From: Fibrobacterota bacterium
GTDB lineage: Bacteria > Fibrobacterota > Chitinivibrionia > Chitinivibrionales > JANQEN01
Assembly (NCBI GenBank): GCA_030619215.1
Contig: JAUXBV010000016.1
Span: forward strand, 1-14,741
Length of the DNA: 14,741 nucleotides
Direction of reading: 5' to 3'
Shown here: positions 7,191 through 12,556 of the stretch, one piece after another
How positions within the stretch are numbered: position 1 is the stretch's first letter
Layout: each line of letters opens with the position of its first letter
Position numbers and translations under genes: made by a program
The notes under the pieces: model-generated
The model's database searches: none
The model's input: the letters and a program-made list of their open reading frames with translations, nothing else
Told to the model about the DNA's origin: nothing

Positions 7191-7315
7191 TTTTTTAGGA
7201 GGATTTTGAAGATTATTTTTTAAGCACTTGGTCTTAAACTTATAACTTCAAACTCCGGTATCCTCTCGAATACCGAAAAAAAACTATAGTTGGAGGGGTT
7301 TTCCAACACTTGGTC
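7162..7315 (-). ncRNA. Candidate small RNA, about 153 nt, with own promoter and terminator
   Basis: A stand-alone minus-strand transcription unit. Transcription is predicted to start near 7315, seven bases after the -10 box, and to end in the U-tract at 7170-7163. The RNA can fold into hairpin A (stem 7307-7302 with 7294-7289, loop AAACCCC), hairpin B (CGGTAT 7275-7270 with ATACCG 7261-7256, 8-nt loop) and hairpin C (TTTGAAG 7252-7246 with CTTCAAA 7211-7205). Hairpin C encloses TTTAAG/CTTAAA (7238-7233 with 7224-7219). The terminator follows. The loop side of B (GAGGAT, 7265-7260) is also complementary to ATCCTC (7204-7199), allowing a pseudoknot or an alternative fold. Two pyrimidine tracts, ACCCCTCC (7299-7292) and ATCCTCCT (7204-7197), could pair with Shine-Dalgarno sequences. 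It resembles no family I recognise (not 6S, SRP RNA, tmRNA or RNase P). An alternative is a 29-codon mini-ORF inside it. Confidence 0.6.
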
Positions 7316-7321
7316 AATTTA

Positions 7322-7350
7322 ATTGTACCAACAATTGGAAAAAAAGTCAA
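7322..7350 (-). promoter_or_regulatory. Strong sigma70 promoter of the small RNA
   Basis: On the minus strand: -35 TTGACT (7350-7345), a 17-nt spacer, then -10 TACAAT (7327-7322). Each box is one base off consensus and the spacing is optimal. No protein-coding gene starts downstream within 500 nt, which is why an RNA product is proposed. Confidence 0.75.
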
Positions 7351-7658
7351 CCCTTATTTAATTTTTTTTTTAATTTATTTTTTTGGTCATTTTTTGGCGC
7401 AAATCTGCAATCCGGGGAATAATGTTTTATAGTATTGCATTTTATTTTGATTGATTGGATAATTAATACGGTGTAAGATCAAAGGACTCATTATTGAGGA
7501 AAGAATATTTACAATTAATTTCCATGCTATTTTCCCCTTGTCTACTTCCATCTCTGAAAGGAGAGGGAGTGGGATTAGAGAGATGCCATGCTTCAGCGTG
7601 ACAGGAGGGTTTGCAAAAGATTGGTTAAATTAGAATTCAAATTACAATTGGAGGAAAA
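7351..7658. other. Spacer upstream of the cNMP-binding gene
   Basis: This holds a poly-T/A-rich part (to about 7385), then mixed sequence. A purine-rich, GC-richer patch (about 7556-7613) contains a small CATGC/GCGTG hairpin around 7583-7596. No confident plus-strand promoter was found. A minus-strand ORF of 54 codons (7551 to 7387) has no usable ribosome binding site and is not annotated. Confidence 0.4.
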
Positions 7659-8189
7659 GTGAAAAATCCTTTGTGGGCTTATATTTTCGGGCCGCCAAAA
7701 GAAAAGCAGTCTATGATCGAGCTTTTAAAGGAGCTTCCTGTTTTTGACGGGTTTTCAGATAGGGAGCTGGTGACTATTGAGCGGATAATACACCAGCGCC
7801 GTTACAATGCCGGTGAAATGGTTTTTGGCGAAGATATGCTCGGGGCAGGGATGTACATTGTAAAAGAGGGTGAGGTTGCAATTACAAAGAAGATTGATGA
7901 AGATAAAGAGATTGAACTGGCGTTGATCGGAGAGCGCAATTTTTTTGGAGAGATGGCGCTTATTGATGAGATGCCCCGGAGTGCAAGTGCAAAGGCGAAC
8001 AAGGACACCATTTTATTCGCATTGTGTAAGCCTGACCTGGAGAATATGATGGAGCGCAACCCGAAGGTGGCTGCTACAATTATTACCAATATTGCCAGGC
8101 TTGTCTGCAAGCGGCTGGTACAGGCAAATGAAAACCTTGAGGTCCTCGAAAAAAAACTAAGTAGTAAGGAAGGTTCCAGTGATAAGTAA
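7659..8189 (+). CDS. Cyclic-nucleotide-binding domain protein without HTH
   Basis: A 176-aa protein consisting of a CRP-type cNMP-binding beta-barrel. Residues 20-50 are the entry helices (ELLKELPVFDGFSDREL) and the barrel runs from about 47 to 125. The phosphate-binding cassette is FFGEMALIDEMPRSASA (95-111), with the canonical Glu98, Arg107 and Ser108 that contact cyclic phosphate. A C-terminal helix (about 125-168) follows. Unlike CRP or FNR there is no helix-turn-helix, so it is not a DNA-binding regulator by itself. It starts at GTG 7659 after GGAGG (7650-7654). Its end overlaps the start of the AI-2E-family membrane protein by 11 nt, so it may act as that protein's soluble regulatory subunit. 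That link is inference. Confidence 0.85.
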   Translation: MKNPLWAYIFGPPKEKQSMIELLKELPVFDGFSDRELVTIERIIHQRRYNAGEMVFGEDMLGAGMYIVKEGEVAITKKIDEDKEIELALIGERNFFGEMALIDEMPRSASAKANKDTILFALCKPDLENMMERNPKVAATIITNIARLVCKRLVQANENLEVLEKKLSSKEGSSDK

Positions 8190-9246
8190 TGTTAAAAAAT
8201 CATCACACCTTGTTGTGAAGTTCGGTTACTTCGGGCTTGTTATTTTTGTTATTATATCGCTGCTTTACTTTTTCAAGCTTCTCTTTGCGCCTCTTATTGC
8301 ATCGGTACTGCTTACCCTTCTACTTGATCCAATTGTCAAGCGCCTGGAGACAGCGGGATTTAAAAGATTATATGTTATCCTGGGCATTTATGTTTTTATA
8401 GTGATTATTGCAGTCGGTACCGTTGTTTTTGTTGTGCCGAAACTGGTGAACGAGGCTCAGACCTTTGCCAATGACCTGCCGCAATATAAAACAATGGTGA
8501 AGAAAAGCGTTATGGAGTTTCAGAAGGCAATTGAGAAAAAGTTTCCTGATATTGAAATACCGGATTTTATGACTGCGGTAAAGGAAAGAATTCCCGGGCG
8601 GGGAGGGGTGGATATTGATGCGTTGATAGGACACCTTTCCAGCTTTTTTGCAATACTGTCTCTGGTTGTGATTGTTCCTATTGTCACGTTTTTCTTCCTT
8701 GCTGATGGACACCTTATTCTAAAAGCGTTCCTGAGAATAATTCCGAACAGCTATTTTGAAATGTCGGCTCTTCTCATACACCGCGTAACCTCTTCGTTGA
8801 AATTATTTATTCGTGGGCAGATGATCGTTGCCGCGGCAGTCGGCGTATTGACCGCTATTGGTATGGCGTGTATCGGGCTGCCATACTTTCTTGTCATCGG
8901 GATAATCGCAGGCCTTGGGAACTTTATACCCTATCTGGGGCCGATTATCGGTTTTATACCAGCACTGTTGGTTGTTGCGATGCAACCCGAAGGGCTTGCA
9001 GTTTGGCCTGTCCTGAAGATAGTTATTGTTTTCGCATTTGTTCAGGTTGTAGAGGGAACATTTGTTTCACCTATAGCTGTGGGGAAGAGCGTTAACCTTC
9101 ATCCTCTTGTGGTTATTATTGGCGTTACCATAGGCGGCCAGCTTGGCGGTGTTTTAGGTATGCTTATTGCCGTTCCACTGATCAGTATCGTTAAGGTAAC
9201 CTTTGAAGTTCTCTATTCTTACCTGAAGAGTTATTCGATAATATAA
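8179..9246 (+). CDS. AI-2E/PerM (UPF0118) family membrane protein
   Basis: A 355-aa polytopic inner-membrane protein of the AI-2E exporter/PerM family. Hydrophobic segments lie near 14-34, 36-50, 66-88, 152-175, 214-234, 236-266, 277-297 and 307-345, which fits the family's eight-helix topology. A hydrophilic region (about 90-150) lies between the third and fourth. Family motifs are GLGNFIPYLGPIIG (245-258) and the C-terminal VEGTFVSPIAVGKSVNLHP (291-309) with GGQLGGVLGMLIAVPL. Members have been linked to AI-2 efflux, Na+/H+ exchange or other export, so the substrate cannot be named. The start is GTG 8179 with AAGGAAGG (8167-8174) just before it; the nearby ATG at 8189 is out of frame. It is translationally coupled to the cNMP-binding gene. 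Confidence 0.87.
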   Translation: MISNVKKSSHLVVKFGYFGLVIFVIISLLYFFKLLFAPLIASVLLTLLLDPIVKRLETAGFKRLYVILGIYVFIVIIAVGTVVFVVPKLVNEAQTFANDLPQYKTMVKKSVMEFQKAIEKKFPDIEIPDFMTAVKERIPGRGGVDIDALIGHLSSFFAILSLVVIVPIVTFFFLADGHLILKAFLRIIPNSYFEMSALLIHRVTSSLKLFIRGQMIVAAAVGVLTAIGMACIGLPYFLVIGIIAGLGNFIPYLGPIIGFIPALLVVAMQPEGLAVWPVLKIVIVFAFVQVVEGTFVSPIAVGKSVNLHPLVVIIGVTIGGQLGGVLGMLIAVPLISIVKVTFEVLYSYLKSYSII

Positions 9247-9254
9247 TTTGCTAC

Positions 9255-9332
9255 TATTCAGGTATAGTTTTTAATAATGTCATTGCTTCGCTTCGGTCGC
9301 AATGACACTGAGAAAGTCAAATCACCTGAATA
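9255..9332. repeat. MITE/REP-like palindromic repeat, full copy
   Basis: The outer inverted repeat is TATTCAGGT (9255-9263) with ACCTGAATA (9324-9332). The inner one is TGTCATTGC (9278-9286) with GCAATGACA (9299-9307) around TTCGCTTCGGTC. The sequence from 9252 to 9286 matches 14696-14730 at 34 of 35 positions. It lies between two convergent genes (ends 9246 and 9366), where the hairpin could also stop transcription from both sides. TGTCATTGCGA-type hairpins are widespread dispersed elements in many uncultured bacteria. Confidence 0.75.
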
Positions 9333-9365
9333 TTCACAAATTTAATTTTATTAATTTACGAATAA

Positions 9366-9521
9366 TTACTTCTCGCCCGGATGATAAAGCCTGGTAACTT
9401 TTTCTTCAACAAATAGGGAAATACCGGATATTGACTTTTCAATTCTGAGAAGCTGCACGCATAAACTGATTAAAAAAAGAAAAATTATCGTTGAAAGAGC
9501 TACAATGATATACAGTAACAT
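9366..9521 (-). CDS. Small single-pass membrane protein, 51 aa
   Basis: A short ORF translated as MLLYIIVALSTIIFLFLISL (1-20), then CVQLLRIEKSISGISLF and a charged tail ending in HPGEK. It has one N-terminal transmembrane helix (about 2-23) and an amphipathic cytoplasmic tail. The ribosome site AAAGGA lies six nt before ATG 9521. It begins 28 nt after the tsaD stop on the same strand, so it is the third gene of that operon. The ORF has a good start, a sensible topology and a convergent repeat just after its stop. I do not recognise a family. It could be a small membrane partner for the anchored STAS protein at the head of the operon, but that is speculation. Confidence 0.65.
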   Translation of the reverse strand: MLLYIIVALSTIIFLFLISLCVQLLRIEKSISGISLFVEEKVTRLYHPGEK

Positions 9522-9549
9522 AATGTATCCTTTTAAAGATTTATTTTTC

Positions 9550-10533
9550 TTACAATGCCCCTGACGGGCTCATATTTGGAAAGCGGCTCTTGCCGCGTTT
9601 ATAATTTTCGTATCCTGCTTTTGCTATCATTGCTGCATTGTCGGTACACAGTGCCTGTGAAGGAAAAAATACATTATCACCGAAAATAGATTGTAATTCA
9701 CTGCGCAGATATTTGTTGCATGCTACACCACCGACACAGGCGATACGGCTCATCCCGTACTTCCCTGATGCAGCTACAGTATTCCTGGTAAGTGAATCCA
9801 CAACCGCTTTTTGAAATGAAAAGCAGATGAGCGGTTTGTTCTTATTGATAAATTCAGCGTCATGATCCTCTAAAAAGTATTTCACAGCGGTTTTTAATCC
9901 ACTGAAGCTGAAGTCAATACCGTTTGTTGATAAACGGGCAACAGGGAATGGAATGATTTTTTCTGTTTTGTTTTTAAGAGCCTGCTTCTCGATATCTGCT
10001 CCGGCAGGGTAGGGGAACCCAAGCAGCTTGCCGATCTTGTCAAATGCTTCTCCTGCCGCATCATCAATGGTGCGCCCCAGGCATTCGTATGATCCGAAAT
10101 CTGTTACTTTATAGATTGCAGTATGTCCGCCGGATACCACAAGCGCAAGGAACGGGAATGCCAATTGCTTATTTTCAAGCAGCACCGAAGCAATATGCCC
10201 TTCAAGATGATTGACGCCGGTAATGGGTACCTTATAACTGCAATGGAGCCCGAGGGCGAAGCTGATACCCACGAGCAGTGCCCCGGCAAGGCCCGGACTG
10301 TCGGTAACTGCAAGCAAATCGATATCAGCCGGAGTGATGCGGTTTTCATCAAGCACCGACCGGCACAAGCGGTCTATCTTTTGGATGTGCGCCCTGGAAG
10401 CAATCTCAGGGACAACGCCGCCATATTTGGAGTGTACTTTCTGTGTATAGATTTTATTTGAGGCAATCCTGCCATTATTAAGCAGTGCGATGGATGTCTC
10501 ATCGCATGAAGATTCAAGACCCAGAACGAACAT
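9550..10533 (-). CDS. tsaD: tRNA t6A37 threonylcarbamoyltransferase subunit TsaD
   Basis: The ASKHA-fold subunit that, with TsaB and TsaE, transfers the threonylcarbamoyl group from TC-AMP to A37 of ANN-decoding tRNAs. The start MFVLGLESSCDETSIAL is the family signature. KYGGVVPEIASRAH (36-49), the metal-binding NHLEGH with H109 and H113, VSGGHT (133-138), DDAAGEAFDKIGKLLG (157-172) and the third metal ligand D298 in TDNAAM are all present. The 327-aa length is normal. It lies 8 nt after the STAS-membrane gene, and its weak ribosome site (AGAGAA) overlaps that gene's end, which suggests coupling. No tsaB or tsaE is in the window. Its product is the substrate of MtaB (666-1982). Confidence 0.95.
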   Translation of the reverse strand: MFVLGLESSCDETSIALLNNGRIASNKIYTQKVHSKYGGVVPEIASRAHIQKIDRLCRSVLDENRITPADIDLLAVTDSPGLAGALLVGISFALGLHCSYKVPITGVNHLEGHIASVLLENKQLAFPFLALVVSGGHTAIYKVTDFGSYECLGRTIDDAAGEAFDKIGKLLGFPYPAGADIEKQALKNKTEKIIPFPVARLSTNGIDFSFSGLKTAVKYFLEDHDAEFINKNKPLICFSFQKAVVDSLTRNTVAASGKYGMSRIACVGGVACNKYLRSELQSIFGDNVFFPSQALCTDNAAMIAKAGYENYKRGKSRFPNMSPSGAL

Positions 10534-10541
10534 ACAATCTG

Positions 10542-11264
10542 CTATTCTCTTTTAATAAGGGTACAAAGGGCAGGGTCATTATTCAGAACCGGTTCCAATT
10601 CTTTACTGCAGTTAACAAATGAGAGTATTCCATTTTGCATTTCAACAGTCTGATTAATTTTTCGCAGATATTCTATCTCTTTTTCATACAAAAACATGAT
10701 ATTTTTAAAATCGATATTTACATGAAGGCCTTTTGTTTCTTCAAGTGACTTGATAATCGTCCTCCAGAGCGCCCTGAAGTCGGCGTCCTTGCCGGATTGC
10801 GAATACAGGGGGATCGTCACACTTTTTTGTTCCATTTGTTCGGATGCCGCATCAGTTTGTTGCTCTTCTACTACGTCAAGCACGTCTCCGTCGTTACCTG
10901 TAAAGACAGTTGCTATTTCATGAGGAGGGCCTTTGCCCATGTCCAGCGTCTCCTGTTCCATATGCGACTGCTCTCCTGTGCTGACATACCCGCTCCGAAT
11001 ATTTCGAACCACTTCAATTTGCTGGTTATTTTCTTGCGTTTGATATTGCCCCTGAGGACCAGGAGAGATTCTGGCATTGGATTCGGCCAATCCTTTTTTT
11101 AGAGTGTCGAATTCCTTTTCCTTTTTATCTATTTCTGTCTGCAGTTGGTTAATGGCTGAAGAGGTTGAGGCCAGGTTAATCAAGTTTATAATACTCAAAA
11201 TTATACCGAGTAAACCTATGGAACCTACTCCAATATATATAATCATTATCGTTGAAAAGCTCAT
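10542..11264 (-). CDS. Membrane-anchored coiled-coil protein with C-terminal STAS-like domain
   Basis: A 240-aa protein from ATG 11264. One transmembrane helix (about 5-31, IMIIYIGVGSIGLLGIILSI) is followed by a charged coiled coil (33-62) and a Gln/Glu-rich, probably disordered linker (65-147). The C-terminal domain (148-236) reads as STAS-like: a long helix (FRALWRTIIKSLEE), the core strand GLHVNIDFKNIMFLY, a helix, and GILSFVNCSKELEPVL. The usual D-S-S phospho-site is not obvious (FLYEKEIEYL instead), so it may not be switched by Ser phosphorylation. ATG 11264 has GGAG seven nt upstream. A longer TTG start at 11303 would lie inside the promoter spacer and is rejected. It heads the operon with tsaD. 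The STAS call is by eye and moderate. Confidence 0.65.
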   Translation of the reverse strand: MSFSTIMIIYIGVGSIGLLGIILSIINLINLASTSSAINQLQTEIDKKEKEFDTLKKGLAESNARISPGPQGQYQTQENNQQIEVVRNIRSGYVSTGEQSHMEQETLDMGKGPPHEIATVFTGNDGDVLDVVEEQQTDAASEQMEQKSVTIPLYSQSGKDADFRALWRTIIKSLEETKGLHVNIDFKNIMFLYEKEIEYLRKINQTVEMQNGILSFVNCSKELEPVLNNDPALCTLIKRE

Positions 11265-11290
11265 CACATATCTCCAGACTTTACGATAAG

Positions 11291-11319
11291 AATATAAATC
11301 CAAAAGAGCCTGGTGGCAA
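11291..11319 (-). promoter_or_regulatory. Sigma70 promoter of the STAS-tsaD operon
   Basis: On the minus strand: -35 TTGCCA (11319-11314), a 17-nt spacer and -10 TATATT (11296-11291). The predicted start near 11284 leaves a leader of about 20 nt before the ATG at 11264, and it excludes the upstream TTG as start codon. Confidence 0.7.
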
Positions 11320-11361
11320 AATAATGTTTGTAAAAGAGCATAATAGGGGGACTATGAAGAA

Positions 11362-11389
11362 TTGCCGGATTCGGGCATTTTTGTATAAT
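11362..11389 (+). promoter_or_regulatory. Probable sigma70 promoter upstream of the receiver gene
   Basis: -35 TTGCCG (11362-11367), a 16-nt spacer and a perfect TATAAT (11384-11389). The predicted start near 11396 would give an unusually long AT-rich leader of about 160 nt before ATG 11560, in which I see no convincing ORF or riboswitch. It is divergent from the STAS-tsaD promoter, about 45 nt away. Confidence 0.55.
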
Positions 11390-11559
11390 ATAAGGATATA
11401 TTAAATAAAGCCTTGCAATTACTTGTTTTTATACGTTTTACCTCTATTTTGCTATGTTGTTGATTTTAAAATAGTAAGAGGTGGTTAGTAAATACTGGCA
11501 TATAAATAGCTTCAATAATAAACACTTATTAAATTATGTATTAACTAAAGAAGGAAAGT

Positions 11560-11916
11560 ATGTTTAATACACTTGTGATAGATGATAACTTTGACACCCG
11601 CACAACGTTTAAAAGGGCTTTAAACCGTCTGGGATGCGATGTGAAGGAAGCTGAGACCGCAGAAAATGGGATATCTCAGCTTACCTCAATGTTCTACCAT
11701 GTGGTGTTTGCTGCCTTATGTGTTAAAAATTTAGGCGCCCGGGGAATAGCACGATGGGTTAAAAGTAATAGCCCGAATACTAAATTTTTTATAATTACAA
11801 GTTGGAAAGGGCAACTGGAAGAGAACATCCTTGCCATTGAAGGAATTCACGGGGTGATCCATAAGCCCCTGCTATTTGCTGAGATTAGAGATATATTACT
11901 TGATCAGCTTGGATGA
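11560..11916 (+). CDS. Stand-alone pseudo-receiver domain
   Basis: A 118-aa protein with the receiver (CheY-like) fold and no output domain. The acidic pocket is present (VIDDN, Asp8 and Asp9), as are the switch Thr80 (FFIITSW) and the conserved Lys102 (VIHKPL). The phospho-acceptor is missing: where receivers have hhhhD-x-x-M-P, this reads VVFAALCVK, placing Ala52 at the Asp position. Phosphorylation in the usual way is therefore not expected. It may act as a constitutive protein-interaction module or bind a ligand, as known atypical receivers do. The ATG follows AAGGA (11551-11555). No kinase is adjacent. Fold assignment is confident; function is unknown. Confidence 0.8.
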   Translation: MFNTLVIDDNFDTRTTFKRALNRLGCDVKEAETAENGISQLTSMFYHVVFAALCVKNLGARGIARWVKSNSPNTKFFIITSWKGQLEENILAIEGIHGVIHKPLLFAEIRDILLDQLG

Positions 11917-12045
11917 AATTATATTAATTACTAATAAATAGGGAAAATTAATTTTTTAAAAAAAGTATTTTTTTTTAGCGTTTTCCCTGATTTTTTGTTA
12001 TATTTAGAATAAGCACATTTATTCTAACCTGGTGAAGGTTATATA

Positions 12046-12270
12046 ATGAAATGTTTTAATAAAATATTACTGAGTATTTTTTGTATTGCATTGCTTAATG
12101 TTTATGCAGGAAACTCGGGGAATAACAATACAAATACACAAAAACAAGATACGGTTAAAACAACGGTAAATACTGAGGATAAAAAGACTAACGTTAAAAC
12201 ACCAACCGCAAGTAGAGGAATCACCCCTACTAAAACAAACTGGTCTAAAATAAAAGATTTGTTTTTGTAG
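12046..12270 (+). CDS. Small secreted Asn/Thr/Lys-rich protein, 74 aa
   Basis: The signal peptide is MKCFNKILLSIFCIALLNVYA (cleavage after Ala21 likely). The mature part is about 53 aa, low-complexity and rich in Asn, Thr and Lys, with a TPTKTNWSKIKDLFL end that could form a short amphipathic helix. There are no cysteines after the signal peptide, so it is neither a lipoprotein nor a disulfide peptide. AAGG (12035-12038), about seven nt before the ATG, is the ribosome site. It sits in the right arm of a small hairpin (AACCT 12026-12030 with AGGTT 12036-12040), which could dampen initiation. A strong terminator follows, so this looks like a single-gene unit. No family is recognised. Confidence 0.65.
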   Translation: MKCFNKILLSIFCIALLNVYAGNSGNNNTNTQKQDTVKTTVNTEDKKTNVKTPTASRGITPTKTNWSKIKDLFL

Positions 12271-12295
12271 TATTATTAAATAGTAAACAATGTAT

Positions 12296-12328
12296 AGGGG
12301 AGTTGACAAATGTCAATTCCCCTTTTTT
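12296..12328 (+). terminator. Rho-independent terminator after the small secreted protein
   Basis: The arms aggggagttgaca (12296-12308) and tgtcaattcccct (12311-12323) pair over 13 positions with one G-U, around a 2-nt loop. A run of T to 12328 follows. It lies 26 nt after the stop codon. Confidence 0.85.
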
Positions 12329-12339
12329 GTTGACACACA

Positions 12340-12356
12340 GCGAAAAATATTTTCGC
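12340..12356. repeat. Short AT-centred palindrome
   Basis: GCGAAAA and TTTTCGC pair perfectly around a 3-nt centre. It lies between the terminator and the larger palindrome. It could be a protein-binding site or part of the same composite repeat. Confidence 0.4.
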
Positions 12357-12376
12357 AGCTCAAACAATATCTACCA

Positions 12377-12410
12377 GCGCCCCCTAAATCCCCCGGGATT
12401 TAGGGGGCGC
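12377..12410. repeat. 34-nt perfect GC-rich palindrome
   Basis: The arms gcgccccctaaatccc (12377-12392) and gggatttagggggcgc (12395-12410) are perfectly complementary around a 2-nt centre. The CCCCCTAAATCCC block contrasts with its AT-rich flanks. It resembles dispersed extragenic palindromes. No T-tract follows, so a standard terminator role is unlikely. Confidence 0.7.
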
Positions 12411-12457
12411 GTCTGTCACCGATTAACGGAAGCTAATTAATAAACTCCAGCAAGATT

Positions 12458-12486
12458 TTGAATGCTGAACCGGAATCCGGTATTTT
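12458..12486 (+). promoter_or_regulatory. Possible promoter with palindromic spacer for DUF512 operon
   Basis: -35 TTGAAT (12458-12463), a 17-nt spacer and -10 TATTTT (12481-12486). A perfect 6+1+6 palindrome, ACCGGAATCCGGT (12469-12481), lies between the boxes where an operator would block polymerase. Both boxes are imperfect, so this is tentative. It argues against translation starting at TTG 12458. Confidence 0.4.
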
Positions 12487-12556
12487 TTACTTGATTGAAG
12501 AATACAAAAAATCAACAGCCTCATTCTTTGCGCTTTGTTATTACTACTGTAGAAAA

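Noticed and set aside
7163..7196. Plus-strand terminator
   Set aside because: On the plus strand the stem has two C-A mismatches and no gene precedes it; the minus strand gives G-U pairs and eight T.
7197..7265. Possible tRNA (TTCAAACTCC resembles a T-arm)
   Set aside because: No acceptor stem, anticodon arm or D-arm can be placed, and the same bases are better explained by hairpins of the minus-strand RNA.
7387..7551. Minus-strand ORF of 54 codons (starting MEVDKGKIAW)
   Set aside because: It has no usable ribosome binding site, its composition is as expected for AT-rich spacer, and it lies upstream of the small-RNA promoter rather than in a coherent unit.
11940..11988. Terminator after the receiver gene (AGGGAAAA with TTTTCCCT)
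   Set aside because: The arms are 33 nt apart and the inside is A/T-only. A weak structure is possible, but it is not a convincing terminator.
12458..12556. N-terminal extension of the DUF512 protein from TTG
   Set aside because: The extra 33 residues do not look like the family, and the TTG falls in a candidate -35 box.
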